Numbered from the stretch's first letter, positions 1 through 7,893 are shown. The stretch: 64,000 nt of DNA from Chryseobacterium culicis (GCF_002979755.1 NZ_PCPP01000001.1:2808026-2872025); one strand, 5' to 3'. Numbers and translations: made by a program. Notes: a model not told the origin generated them from the letters alone.

Positions 1-2
1 AT

Positions 3-281
3 AAAAACAGGACCGTAAAAATCTTAAATTCTCTATTTGATAATGATCCTAATGCTAAAGAATGCATTGTCATGATTCAAAATAAATCAGACTGTAATAT
101 CATTGTCAGAATGGAAGGTGTGGGAATCACCAAATACAGACTTGCAGTTCCGGCTCAGGGAGAAGGCTCTATTGTGGTGGAAAAAGGTCAGTATCTTTTC
201 TCGAGTTTAGTTTGCGGGGCACAGTATGCATCACAAAAAACAATAGAAAGACCCATTATGGTGGCCTTAGGAAGTCACTAA
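3..281 (+). CDS. DUF6759-like secreted protein, 5' end outside window
   Basis: The frame is open from base 3 to the stop at 281, so this is the C-terminal 92 residues of a gene that starts before the window; an ATG at 72 is internal. The visible part aligns by eye with the proteins at 1073-1771 and 1768-2208: a KTVKILNSLF-type helix, then an NKSDCNI strand, LAVPA, and a second cysteine followed by a YAS motif. The two conserved cysteines suggest a disulfide in an exported beta-rich domain. I recall this domain as DUF6759, a family of unknown function in Chryseobacterium and relatives; the name is from memory. A strong hairpin follows at 305-332. Confidence 0.7.
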   Translation, partial: KNRTVKILNSLFDNDPNAKECIVMIQNKSDCNIIVRMEGVGITKYRLAVPAQGEGSIVVEKGQYLFSSLVCGAQYASQKTIERPIMVALGSH

Positions 282-304
282 GCTCAATCAGAAACGAATT
301 ATCA

Positions 305-332
305 CTCTGTCTTTTACCTCCAAAAGACAGAG
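305..332 (+). terminator. Perfect 11-bp hairpin between DUF6759-like gene and trmB
   Basis: CTCTGTCTTTT (305-315) pairs perfectly with AAAAGACAGAG (322-332) across a 6-base loop. It is not followed by a T-run on the plus strand, so it may act as a transcript 3' end stabiliser rather than a complete intrinsic terminator. Confidence 0.55.
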
Positions 333-351
333 ATTCTCCATAAATTTTTAG

Positions 352-359
352 TATTTTTG
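352..359 (+). promoter_or_regulatory. -7 box of trmB (TATTTTTG)
   Basis: The octamer fits the Bacteroidota TAnnTTTG element. Transcription would begin near 365, 13 bases before the ATG at 378. The TTG at 357-359, an apparent in-frame start, is part of this promoter element, so the shorter protein is preferred. Confidence 0.6.
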
Positions 360-377
360 CACTCATTTTATAATTCA

Positions 378-1055
378 ATGGGCAAGAATAAATTAGCAAG
401 ATTTGCAGAAAACAAAATATTACCAAATGTAATCCAACCTACAAGAGAAGACGCTTTAAAAGGCTTTGAACTTAAAGGAAAATGGAGAGATAATTTCTTT
501 AAAAATGACCATCCGGTTGTATTGGAATTAGGGTGTGGAAAGGGAGAATATTCTGTAGGACTCGCAAAAACATTTCCTGAAAAAAACTTTATCGGAGTAG
601 ATATTAAAGGGGCAAGATTCTGGTTTGGAGCGAAAGAAGCCGTAGAAAACAACATGAATAATGTAGCTTTTTTAAGAACTCAGATCGAACTTGTTGATTA
701 TTTCTTTGCTGAAAATGAAGTAGACGAAATATGGATTACATTCCCGGATCCCCAAATAAAATATAAAAGAACAAAACACAGATTAACACATCCGGACTTT
801 TTAGACCGTTATAAAAAATTCCTGAAGCCAGGAGGCATCATTCACCTGAAAACAGATTCAGAGTTCCTGCATGGGTATACCCTTGGATATTTACAGGGTG
901 CAGGGTATGAAATCATTTCTGCTCACCATGATATCTATGGGGCTCCAGAATACGATCCTAATACGGAACATTTGAGAGATATTAAAACGTATTATGAAGA
1001 GCTATTCTCAGCGAAAGGAAAAACTATTACTTACATTAAATTCCGGATAAGCTGA
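378..1055 (+). CDS. trmB: tRNA (guanine-N7-)-methyltransferase TrmB
   Basis: This gene encodes a 225-residue SAM-dependent methyltransferase that makes m7G46 in the variable loop of tRNAs. Evidence is the SAM motif VLELGCGKGEYS, the acidic end of strand 2 (IGVDIKGAR), and the family signature WITFPDPQIKYKRTKHRL, in which the usual Trp after FPDP is Gln. Length is normal for TrmB. The ATG at 378 is chosen because the upstream in-frame TTG at 357 lies in the -7 promoter box. It sits alone between two DUF6759-like genes; the next ATG is 17 bases after its stop, so read-through into 1073-1771 is possible. Confidence 0.93.
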   Translation: MGKNKLARFAENKILPNVIQPTREDALKGFELKGKWRDNFFKNDHPVVLELGCGKGEYSVGLAKTFPEKNFIGVDIKGARFWFGAKEAVENNMNNVAFLRTQIELVDYFFAENEVDEIWITFPDPQIKYKRTKHRLTHPDFLDRYKKFLKPGGIIHLKTDSEFLHGYTLGYLQGAGYEIISAHHDIYGAPEYDPNTEHLRDIKTYYEELFSAKGKTITYIKFRIS

Positions 1056-1072
1056 TGAATTAAAAAAACTTG

Positions 1073-1771
1073 ATGAAAAAAAATTTTTTAACGATTTTAT
1101 TCTTCACATTTCTTATCCCCAACTTTACACAAGCTCAAAAAAGCAGTAAAGACATCTTAAAAAGCACAAACATTAAAGAAATTGAAGAATACCTGAAGAA
1201 CGCACACCCTGACGATCCTAAAAAGAGTGTGCTGAAACCTAAGCTCATTGCTTTAAAAAATGCCGAATGGACAAAAGGAGCCCGTACTGCCAAACCTATG
1301 GAAACCAGGCCTGTCATTACAGATATTCCAAAAGGGGCTATGAGAAATCCTAATTCGGATGATGCTGAAGAATTTAGGAAACTTATCACTGAAACATCTG
1401 CTGAACATAAACAAAAAACAGTGAATGTACTGAATGCTATGTTTAATGAGGATATCAGCCGCAAGGAAGCAATTCTCTTGTTCAAAAATAATTCTGACTG
1501 TAATATTGTATTACGGATTGAAGGAAAAGAATTTTACAACCTTGCTGTTCCTGCTCATGCGGAAAATTTCATTGTCCTCAACAAGGATTCCTATACCTTT
1601 AGCAGTAATATCTGTGATGTGAAATATTCGTCTCGGAAAGACATTAAAAAAAGTATATTTGTAACGATAGACAATCCAAAACCGGGCGGCGCTGAACTGA
1701 AATCAGCCCAAAAGGAACCGATAAAGGAAAAGTCACTGAAAAAACAAAAATCAAAAAATAAAATAGGATGA
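1073..1771 (+). CDS. Secreted DUF6759-like protein with lysine-rich tail
   Basis: The 232-residue product begins with a signal peptide (KKNFLTILFFTFLIPNFTQAQ) cleaved near residue 22. A charged helical region follows, then near residues 120-205 the domain shared with the truncated gene at 3-281: NNSDCNIVLRIEG, LAVPAH, a hydrophobic strand and a second Cys followed by KYSS. The C-terminal 25 residues are very rich in Lys, Gln and Ser. The ATG at 1073 is preferred over the TTG just before it. The stop overlaps the start of the next gene (ATGA), so the two are cotranscribed and probably translationally coupled. Function is unknown; export to the periplasm or surface is inferred. Confidence 0.8.
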   Translation: MKKNFLTILFFTFLIPNFTQAQKSSKDILKSTNIKEIEEYLKNAHPDDPKKSVLKPKLIALKNAEWTKGARTAKPMETRPVITDIPKGAMRNPNSDDAEEFRKLITETSAEHKQKTVNVLNAMFNEDISRKEAILLFKNNSDCNIVLRIEGKEFYNLAVPAHAENFIVLNKDSYTFSSNICDVKYSSRKDIKKSIFVTIDNPKPGGAELKSAQKEPIKEKSLKKQKSKNKIG

Positions 1772-2208
1772 AAAAACTATTCGTTTTTATCGGAACTTCT
1801 TTGATTATTGCCAGCTGTAATGTAAACTACGGAGGCTATCCGGGAAGAACCTCCTACCCTTATCCTGCTAACAATACAGGGAACAGAACGAATACAGAAA
1901 GAGAATACAATGAGCTTATAAAGACGTATAAGCCTGAAACAGCTGATGTACTCAATGATCTTCTTAACAGTGATGATCCTAAAAATCCGAAAACCTCTGT
2001 TTCCGTAGAAAACAAATCTCCATGCAATATGGTGCTTACAGTGAGCGGGAATAATTTTTTCAAGAAAATACCCATTGGTACCGGAAAAATAGGATACACA
2101 ATGGTACCGAAAAATCAAAATTACAGATTATCGGGTATGCTTTGTAATTCTACTTATCAGTCTACAAAGTTTGTCACAACTTCCTATTCTATAAAGCTTT
2201 CAAACTAA
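1768..2208 (+). CDS. Lipoprotein with DUF6759-like domain
   Basis: This 146-residue protein has a lipoprotein signal peptide ending in the lipobox IIASCN (Cys17). A Tyr/Asn/Gly-rich linker precedes the C-terminal domain, near residues 50-146, related to the upstream paralogues: a KPETADVLNDLL helix, NKSPCNMVLTVSG, and a second Cys in MLCNSTYQST. It overlaps the upstream gene by 4 bases. The pair therefore makes one soluble exported and one lipid-anchored version of the same domain. A bidirectional terminator at 2290-2319 separates it from the convergent rpsB. Function is unknown. Confidence 0.8.
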   Translation: MKKLFVFIGTSLIIASCNVNYGGYPGRTSYPYPANNTGNRTNTEREYNELIKTYKPETADVLNDLLNSDDPKNPKTSVSVENKSPCNMVLTVSGNNFFKKIPIGTGKIGYTMVPKNQNYRLSGMLCNSTYQSTKFVTTSYSIKLSN

Positions 2209-2289
2209 AATATAACCTGCAGATTTCTGTGGATTTTTATTTTAATAAAACGAACCACAATGACTTGCAGACGACTGTATAAACAATAA

Positions 2290-2319
2290 AAAAACGCTGG
2301 ATCGAAATCCAGCGTTTTT
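2290..2319. terminator. Bidirectional terminator between lipoprotein gene and rpsB
   Basis: A 13-bp stem AAAAACGCTGGAT / ATCCAGCGTTTTT closes a CGAA loop, with A-rich and T-rich flanks suiting both directions. It serves the convergent 1768-2208 gene and rpsB. Confidence 0.9.
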
Positions 2320-2342
2320 CCTATATTAAAGAAAATCTTTAA

Positions 2343-3104
2343 TTATTCTGCATCGAAATCAGCATCTGTATCAGCAGATACTTTTTCTCCTTCTTCTTTA
2401 GATTTTTCTTTATCAGCTTTTCTTTGAGACTGACCTTCTTTGATAGATTCAGAAACTACGCTAAGGATCATATCAATAGACTTAGAAGCATCATCGTTTC
2501 CTGGGATAACGAAATCAACTTTTCTAGGGTCAGAGTTTGTATCAACGATACCGAAAACTGGAATACCTAGTTTCTTAGCTTCAGTTACTGCGATGTGTTC
2601 TCTTAAGATATCAACTACAAATACAGCAGATGGAAGTCTCACCATGTCAGCGATAGAACCTAAGTTCTTCTCTAGGTTAGCTCTTTGTCTGTCAACTTGT
2701 AATCTTTCTTTTTTAGATAAAGTTTCGAATGTACCGTCTTTTTTCATTTTATCGATAGCATTCATCTTCTTTACAGCCTTTCTGATAGTAACGAAGTTTG
2801 TTAACATACCTCCTGGCCATCTTTCTGTAATATAAGGCATATTAAGTTCAGAAGCGTGTTTTGCAACAACTTCTTTCGCTTGCTTCTTAGTAGCTACGAA
2901 AAGAACTTTTTTACCTGCAGAAGTTAATTTCTCTAAAGCATTGCAAGCTTCATCTAATTTAACTGCTGTTTTATGTAAGTCTACAATGTGAATACCGTTC
3001 TTCTCCATAAAAATGTATGGAGCCATATTTGGATTCCACTTTCTAGTCATGTGACCGAAGTGTACGCCAGCCTCTAAAAGGTCTTTTACATTTGCTTTTG
3101 CCAT
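2343..3104 (-). CDS. rpsB: 30S ribosomal protein S2
   Basis: The 253-residue protein matches S2 over its whole length: N-terminal LLEAGVHFGHMTRKWNPNMAPYIF, then IHIVDLHKT, the Rossmann-like core with FVATKKQA, ITERWPGGMLTN and GIPVFGIVDTNSDP. An acidic, Lys/Glu-rich tail ends the protein. It follows rpsI by 207 bases that hold a repeat-built palindrome, and it ends at a strong terminator. In many bacteria rpsB is followed by tsf; here it is not. Confidence 0.97.
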   Translation of the reverse strand: MAKANVKDLLEAGVHFGHMTRKWNPNMAPYIFMEKNGIHIVDLHKTAVKLDEACNALEKLTSAGKKVLFVATKKQAKEVVAKHASELNMPYITERWPGGMLTNFVTIRKAVKKMNAIDKMKKDGTFETLSKKERLQVDRQRANLEKNLGSIADMVRLPSAVFVVDILREHIAVTEAKKLGIPVFGIVDTNSDPRKVDFVIPGNDDASKSIDMILSVVSESIKEGQSQRKADKEKSKEEGEKVSADTDADFDAE

Positions 3105-3192
3105 GTTTTCTGTTTTTGTTAGTTTACTTTCCGTCTTTTAAACAATCAACAACTTCTTTAGATGGGAGAAGCGTTTGGATGCTAAACGTAAC

Positions 3193-3303
3193 GGGCAATT
3201 GGCGGTCTGCTTTTTGCTTTTGGCAATTGGCTTTTCGCCGAGATTAAGTTTAAAAAAAATTTAATACATTTCTGTAGCCAATAGCCAATAGCCATCTGCC
3301 AAC
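3193..3303. repeat. Word-built palindrome in rpsI-rpsB gap (GGCAATTGGC type)
   Basis: GGCAATTGGC occurs at about 3194 and 3222, with GCGGTCTGC between. About 45 bases later GCCAATAGCCAATAGCC and ATCTGCC (3277-3300) form an imperfect complement of the left arm. The pattern is an inverted repeat whose arms are themselves made of a short repeated word. It lies between two cotranscribed ribosomal protein genes. Confidence 0.6.
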
Positions 3304-3311
3304 GAGAAATC

Positions 3312-3698
3312 TTAACGTTTTGAGAATTGGAATCTCTTTCTTGCTTTTTTCTGACCTGGCTTCTTTCTTTCCACCATTCTTGCGTCTCTTGTAAGTAAAC
3401 CAGCTGGCTTCAATGCTAACCTGAACTCAGCGTTGATTTCGCATAAAGCTCTTGAAATACCTAATCTGATAGCTTCTGCCTGACCTGTATTACCACCACC
3501 GAATACGTTCACGGTAACGTCATACTGACCAACAGTCTCAGAAAGGATAAACGGTTGGTTTAATTTGTAAACCATCACGTCTGTAGAGAAATATTCTTTA
3601 GCATCTTTACCGTTTACTGTAATAACACCAGAACCTGGTTTTACATAAACTCTCGCTACAGAAGTTTTTCTTCTTCCGATTTTGTGAACTATAGACAT
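3312..3698 (-). CDS. rpsI: 30S ribosomal protein S9
   Basis: The 128-residue product matches S9: [18 protein letters not shown] at the N-terminus, [23 protein letters not shown] in the middle, [28 protein letters not shown] at the end. The basic tail reaches toward the P site of the ribosome. It starts 6 bases after rplM, the usual L13-S9 operon, under the rplM promoter. Confidence 0.97.
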   Translation of the reverse strand: MSIVHKIGRRKTSVARVYVKPGSGVITVNGKDAKEYFSTDVMVYKLNQPFILSETVGQYDVTVNVFGGGNTGQAEAIRLGISRALCEINAEFRLALKPAGLLTRDARMVERKKPGQKKARKRFQFSKR

Positions 3699-3704
3699 AA
3701 TTAA

Positions 3705-4160
3705 TTATTTAAATTCGTTAACATTAATTGTTTTTGGCTGTTGAGCTTCATGTTTGTGCTCAGTTCCTTCATATAAATAAAGGTTCTTAAGGATAGCAGA
3801 TCCTAATCTGTTTTTAGGTAACATACCTTTTACAGATTTCTCTAATACCTTTAAAGAATCTTTCTTTTGAAGTTCAGCCGCAGTCATAGACTTCTGTCCA
3901 CCAGGATATCCTGTATGCCAGATATAAGTCTTATCAGCCCACTTGTTTCCGGAAAGTGTTATTTTCCCAGCATTCAAAACGATTACGTTATCACCACAAT
4001 CTACGTGAGGTGTGTAGTTCGTTTTGTGCTTACCTCTCAAAATCTTTGCAACCGTAGAAGCTAATCTACCTAACGGCTGTCCTTCAGCGTCTACCACAAC
4101 CCATTCTTTATTAGCAGTAGCTTTGTTCGCTGAAACAGTTTTGTAACTTAATGTATTCAC
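3705..4160 (-). CDS. rplM: 50S ribosomal protein L13
   Basis: The 151-residue protein carries the L13 hallmarks: WVVVDAEGQPLGRLAS, ILRGKHKTNYTPHVDCGD, YIWHTGYPGG and MLPKNRLGSAILKNLYLYEGTEHKHEAQQP. It is the first gene of the leftward rplM-rpsI-rpsB group. A good promoter lies upstream: TACCTTTG on the minus strand at 4207-4214, with a TTTTTG element 18 bases further upstream. Confidence 0.97.
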   Translation of the reverse strand: MNTLSYKTVSANKATANKEWVVVDAEGQPLGRLASTVAKILRGKHKTNYTPHVDCGDNVIVLNAGKITLSGNKWADKTYIWHTGYPGGQKSMTAAELQKKDSLKVLEKSVKGMLPKNRLGSAILKNLYLYEGTEHKHEAQQPKTINVNEFK

Positions 4161-4206
4161 ACGTTTTAGTTAAAGATTAAACATAATTTACCCCTAAAAG
4201 GGTGTG

Positions 4207-4234
4207 CAAAGGTACAAATTATTTTCGTAACCCA
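4207..4234 (-). promoter_or_regulatory. Promoter of rplM-rpsI-rpsB
   Basis: Read on the minus strand, TTTTTG, an 18-base spacer and TACCTTTG (4207-4214) match the flavobacterial -33/-7 pattern. The leader to the rplM start at 4160 would be about 40 bases. Confidence 0.7.
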
Positions 4235-4310
4235 AAAACATATTTTATTTAATCTATATAATCTTGGTTGTACGGCCCTGTATCAATAGATTTTAACACT
4301 AATTACAATT

Positions 4311-4327
4311 TTGGCATAAATCTTGCG
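4311..4327 (+). promoter_or_regulatory. Sigma-54-like promoter (-24/-12)
   Basis: TTGGCATAAATCTTGCG has GG and GC separated by exactly 10 bases, and fits TTGGCA-N5-TTGC. A start near 4338 is expected. No long gene starts close by; two tiny ORFs and a hairpin follow. The next gene (4510) has its own -7 box. Confidence 0.45.
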
Positions 4328-4337
4328 AACTCATGAG

Positions 4338-4420
4338 CCGATGAAAAAAACACTTCGAAGATTCTAAAAACACCAATGAAACAGCAAAGAGTTTATTCCC
4401 TCGACTCTTTCTTTTATTAA
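4338..4420 (+). ncRNA. Candidate small RNA or micro-ORF transcript
   Basis: This short interval lies between a sigma-54-like promoter and a hairpin AAAGAGT (4386-4392) / ACTCTTT (4404-4410) followed by CTTTTATT. It holds two micro-ORFs starting with ATG: 4341-4367 (MKKTLRRF) and 4376-4420 (MKQQRVYSLDSFFY), the second running through the hairpin. Whether it acts as RNA, as peptides or as a leader cannot be told. The call is an inference from the spacing alone. Confidence 0.25.
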
Positions 4421-4479
4421 ATTTACTTTAAAGATTTCCGTAAAAAATGTTAATATAATTATAATTTCATTGAAATAAT

Positions 4480-4487
4480 TATATTTG
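4480..4487 (+). promoter_or_regulatory. -7 box of the DUF3667 gene (TATATTTG)
   Basis: An exact TAnnTTTG match 22 bases before the ATG at 4510. No clear TTG is seen at the -33 distance. Confidence 0.5.
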
Positions 4488-4509
4488 CGTTAATCATATT
4501 CCATAATCC

Positions 4510-5622
4510 ATGAGCCACGGAAAACTAAGAGAAGATAAGACCTGCCTGAACTGCGGGCAACAGGTTGAAGAAAGGTTCTGCCCACACTGTGGACAGGAAA
4601 ATATTGAAAGCCGACAACCTTTTCATTTTCTCTTTACTCATTTCATTGAGGATTTCACCCATTATGACGGACAGTTCTGGAGAACTATACAGTATTTATT
4701 TACCCGCCCCGGATTACTTACCAAAGAATATCTGGCTGGTAAAAGACAATTGTATGTGGCTCCTGTAAAACTGTATATATTTATAAGTTTCCTTACATTT
4801 TTCCTCCCCAATATTTTGCCTCACGCCAAAGAAGAAGCCGAAAAGCCCAGCCACATTAAAAAGGAAACAAAAGCAAAAAATCCGAAAGAAATTTCAAAAG
4901 ACATTGTAAAAGATTTACAAAAAGAAGGTGTTCTGTCACACGAAGCAGCAACAACCACCCAAAAAGCATTGGATACTTTAAAGGCGTTGGATACGACAAA
5001 AATTAAAGCCACTCAAGAAAAGACTGAAATTTTTGACAATACATTTGATGCTAAAGATGCATCCATTATGAATGCTGATACCATAAAACAGTATGATTCT
5101 ATACTCGCAAAGGATAAAACAGGGATCTATTCATTAATGAGACCTCTGGCAAAAAAAGCGTTTTCATTAAAGGAAGAAGGATATAGCAAGCATCAGATCT
5201 GGGAAAAATATAAAGAGAACTTCATTCATACCATTCCCAAAGCACTCTTCGTTTATCTGCCCATATTTGCATTCTTTTTATGGCTGTTCCATAATAAGAA
5301 GAAATGGTGGTACTTTGACCATGGAATTTTTACCCTTCACTATTTTTCATTCCTTTTATTAGCAATACTTATATTTATAGTAGGTGAAAGGATTACAAGC
5401 TTTCTGCCGGGCAACAATTTACTTACCTTATTATATATTCTAGCCTGTATGGGACTAGGTCTCTATATGACAATCTATTTTTTTGTCGCCCATCACAGGG
5501 TGTATGAAACAAAAAAAAGAATAAGTATTCTGAAAGGCTCTTTATTATTTATTATAAATTATATCGGATTGATTCTGATGTTTATGATACTGATGTATCT
5601 CAGTTTTATTATGCTTCACTAA
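4510..5622 (+). CDS. DUF3667 zinc-ribbon membrane protein
   Basis: The 370-residue protein starts with a CxNC...CPHCG zinc ribbon (Cys18, Cys21, Cys29, Cys32). The conserved block HFLFTHFIEDFTHYDGQFWRTIQYLFTRPGLLTKEYLAGKR follows, typical of DUF3667. There is one membrane segment near residues 88-103, a long Lys/Glu/Thr-rich loop, and a C-terminal group of about four membrane helices (245-370). The function of DUF3667 is unknown. It ends in a 4-base convergent overlap with the next gene. Confidence 0.8.
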   Translation: MSHGKLREDKTCLNCGQQVEERFCPHCGQENIESRQPFHFLFTHFIEDFTHYDGQFWRTIQYLFTRPGLLTKEYLAGKRQLYVAPVKLYIFISFLTFFLPNILPHAKEEAEKPSHIKKETKAKNPKEISKDIVKDLQKEGVLSHEAATTTQKALDTLKALDTTKIKATQEKTEIFDNTFDAKDASIMNADTIKQYDSILAKDKTGIYSLMRPLAKKAFSLKEEGYSKHQIWEKYKENFIHTIPKALFVYLPIFAFFLWLFHNKKKWWYFDHGIFTLHYFSFLLLAILIFIVGERITSFLPGNNLLTLLYILACMGLGLYMTIYFFVAHHRVYETKKRISILKGSLLFIINYIGLILMFMILMYLSFIMLH

Positions 5623-5951
5623 TTTCTAAGGGATTTGTTTCCTCTGAAGCTTGCAAATAAGTAATAGGCAACAAAAACTGTTGAAAATTTTAAGATTGAT
5701 GGAATTGCCAGTTCAAGTTTAAAAATCAAAGCCCCAATAAGAACCAGAATGGCCATGGCTACAAATGAAAGACCCATTTTTTTAGGCAGTGTAAAATTGG
5801 GAGTATCCAGATAATAAGCAATTCCCCAGGCAGAACCAAAGGCAAAGGCATAGTAAATATCCAGTCCGATATTTTGTGAACTTAAAAAGAAATAATTAAT
5901 CAGGAAGCTTACTACAGTTCCTAAAGCGAAATACATCAGAGCTTTTTGCAT
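5619..5951 (-). CDS. Small four-helix membrane protein
   Basis: The 110-residue product (start MQKALMYFALG) has four hydrophobic segments, near residues 4-22, 30-47, 60-78 and 86-102, separated by short charged loops. No family is recognised. The upstream in-frame TTG at 5972 is rejected because it is the last part of a TATTTTTG promoter box on the minus strand (5970-5977). The 3' end overlaps the DUF3667 gene by 4 bases, so the two stop codons interleave. Confidence 0.65.
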   Translation of the reverse strand: MQKALMYFALGTVVSFLINYFFLSSQNIGLDIYYAFAFGSAWGIAYYLDTPNFTLPKKMGLSFVAMAILVLIGALIFKLELAIPSILKFSTVFVAYYLFASFRGNKSLRN

Positions 5952-5969
5952 GTCTGTAAAAATATTCTG

Positions 5970-5977
5970 CAAAAATA
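5970..5977 (-). promoter_or_regulatory. -7 box (TATTTTTG) of 5619-5951
   Basis: An exact TAnnTTTG on the minus strand, 18 bases upstream of the ATG at 5951. It overlaps the in-frame TTG that would lengthen the ORF, which decides the start. Confidence 0.5.
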
Positions 5978-6117
5978 GAGAATTTAATTGGGTGCAGAAT
6001 CCTTACAAAGATTTAATTATTGAATTAAAGGTTGCTTTTCATGAGTGGATAAAGATTGGGTTTCGGAAAAATCCAGACAGTATCACTGAAACAATGCAAT
6101 ATCACCTAAAAAGGTAA

Positions 6118-6148
6118 TTGACAACAAACACCGCAAATGATAAATTTG
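6118..6148 (+). promoter_or_regulatory. Promoter for 6200-7893
   Basis: TTG (6118-6120), a 20-base spacer and TAAATTTG (6141-6148) match the flavobacterial consensus in both elements and spacing. Confidence 0.65.
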
Positions 6149-6199
6149 AAATAAAATCAAAAGCTGGAATTCCCTCATACCGTTTTACAGACATCCAAC

Positions 6200-6649
6200 A
6201 TGAGAGACCTGATTTTGAAGAAAAAAATACACAAACCAAAATTAATAGACATGAAAAAGATTTCCCAAAAAACAGTAAAAATTACTGACTTTCAAGAAAG
6301 TAATATTGAAGTAAATGTCATAATCAGTGCCAATACACAATTTGGAGATCCCCATTTTATCATCAATGGAATGAGGATCGATGACAACAATTCAAGTGAC
6401 GGTAAATTTTCTTTTACCATTCCAAAAGCAGCTTTAACCTCTGATAATTTACTTTTCGCGACCTCTTTTAATATCAATATGCAGGTGAACCATCTGCAGA
6501 TTCTAATCAATACCTGCAGAATAAAATTTGAATTCCCTCAAATTCCCGGCAAGAACTTTCATTTTAATCCTTTCGAAGGTAAAACGACTGAAGATTTGGC
6601 TGACAGATTTATCTATGGGGTTTATAAATACATAAAAATTGAGCTATGA
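6200..6649 (+). CDS. Hypothetical protein, first gene of a two-gene operon
   Basis: The product is 149 residues. An alternative ATG at 6251 would give 132 residues and may be the true start, since residues 2-17 are Lys-rich and unlike the rest. No signal peptide or membrane segment is seen. The sequence alternates polar and hydrophobic residues (ITDFQESNIEVNVIISANTQ) as in beta-rich proteins. No family is recognised. The stop overlaps the next start (ATGA), so it is coupled to the exported protein at 6646-7893. Confidence 0.65.
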   Translation: MRDLILKKKIHKPKLIDMKKISQKTVKITDFQESNIEVNVIISANTQFGDPHFIINGMRIDDNNSSDGKFSFTIPKAALTSDNLLFATSFNINMQVNHLQILINTCRIKFEFPQIPGKNFHFNPFEGKTTEDLADRFIYGVYKYIKIEL

Positions 6650-7893
6650 AAAAGATATTATTAGCAGCTCTGACCGCTGGATCTACCCTACTATTTTCTC
6701 AAAACAAAGAAATTAGTGCAGAGTTAAACAAACTGGAGCTTTCCAATGCACCCAGTGTGATGCTTCTTGGTTTAGCAAGTTCTGATTTGGAAACCCCAAA
6801 ATCAAAAAAGGCTTTCATGACCAGTATTGTCAATTCATTCAGTGAAAATGAAGGTCTTCCCAATGCCTATGCAGTAGAACTTACCCCTACTCATTTATTT
6901 CCTCTCACGGAGATGGATGCATTGAAGTATGCCGGCATTAAAAGCATTAAAAAATCAGATAATACCTATGAGTATAAGAATAACATTTTCAGTGAAGCAA
7001 AAAACGTTTCTGTCTCGTTTGCCTTTCTGAGAAATTATAAAATTGAAGACCTCGACACGGAAAATCCTTCGGTATCTTTTTCTTTACGAACCACCCTATT
7101 TAAAGTAAGGAATAAAAAAAATATAGACGCTATCACAGCCTCAAACACGAATATTTCAAAGGAATTAACCGATATCCAAAGGGAATTTGAAAAGTCAGAA
7201 AAATACAATAGCATAATCACATCCAATGCCAAACCAAATGAAATACAAGAAAAACTTGCAAAAGCATTAGATGAGTTTGCCACAGATTATTACAAAACCG
7301 AAACTGAAAAATATAAAAAATACCTTGACGAAAAACCTGCTTTTCAATTAGATGTGGCCTCAGCCTACAGTACTTTCTTTTTAGATAACCAGTTCAAAAA
7401 TAATCAATTTGGGAAATTGGGATTCTGGATGACCATGAGTTCCGGAATCAACCTTGAAAGAACAAGAGATCCTAAGAAAGATGAAGGTCAAAATAATGAT
7501 AAATCAAAAGTAACCATTAAAGAAACCTCTGCCACAGACGCTTCAAAAATTGAAAAAAGATTGAATTTCTATGCGGTTGCCAGATATATGCAGGATAAAA
7601 CAGTTTATGATGTTGCTAACGGATTCAGCCAAACCAACAATTATGATTTGGGTGGAAAAATAGAACTCGTATACAATAAATTCTCTATTGGCTATGAATT
7701 CATTTACAGAAGCAGTGATTTGGACAACACCTTCCGTTCCAATGGAATCATCAACTATAAAGTGTCTGACAGTGTGTACATCAATGCTGCATTTGGGAAA
7801 AATTACGGGGATAAGAACAACCTCATTTCATTTCTAGGATTAAACTGGGGACTGGACAGCAAGAGAAAAACACTTTTTTCAGAAAAAAAATAA
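6646..7893 (+). CDS. Exported protein, probable outer-membrane beta-barrel
   Basis: The 415-residue product has a signal peptide (MKKILLAALTAGSTLLFSQ). A globular N-terminal part (residues 20-150) is followed by a charged helical stretch near 165-235 and a C-terminal half with alternating strands ending in SFLGLNWGLDS. That alternation is typical of barrel proteins (FYAVARYMQD, KIELVYNKFSIGYEFIYRSSD, VYINAAFGKNYGDKN). No family is recognised. A terminator follows at 7947-7977. Confidence 0.7.
   Translation: MKKILLAALTAGSTLLFSQNKEISAELNKLELSNAPSVMLLGLASSDLETPKSKKAFMTSIVNSFSENEGLPNAYAVELTPTHLFPLTEMDALKYAGIKSIKKSDNTYEYKNNIFSEAKNVSVSFAFLRNYKIEDLDTENPSVSFSLRTTLFKVRNKKNIDAITASNTNISKELTDIQREFEKSEKYNSIITSNAKPNEIQEKLAKALDEFATDYYKTETEKYKKYLDEKPAFQLDVASAYSTFFLDNQFKNNQFGKLGFWMTMSSGINLERTRDPKKDEGQNNDKSKVTIKETSATDASKIEKRLNFYAVARYMQDKTVYDVANGFSQTNNYDLGGKIELVYNKFSIGYEFIYRSSDLDNTFRSNGIINYKVSDSVYINAAFGKNYGDKNNLISFLGLNWGLDSKRKTLFSEKK

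Larger units (their letters stand above)
4161..4509. other. Divergent intergenic region rplM / DUF3667 gene
   Basis: These 349 bases hold the rplM promoter (left), the sigma-54-like element and candidate small transcript (middle), and TATATTTG at 4480-4487, a -7 box for the gene at 4510. No longer ORF is seen. Confidence 0.6.

Noticed and set aside
357..377. Longer trmB beginning at TTG 357
   Set aside because: The TTG is part of the -7 box TATTTTTG, so it would lie upstream of the transcript start; the ATG at 378 starts a normal-length TrmB.
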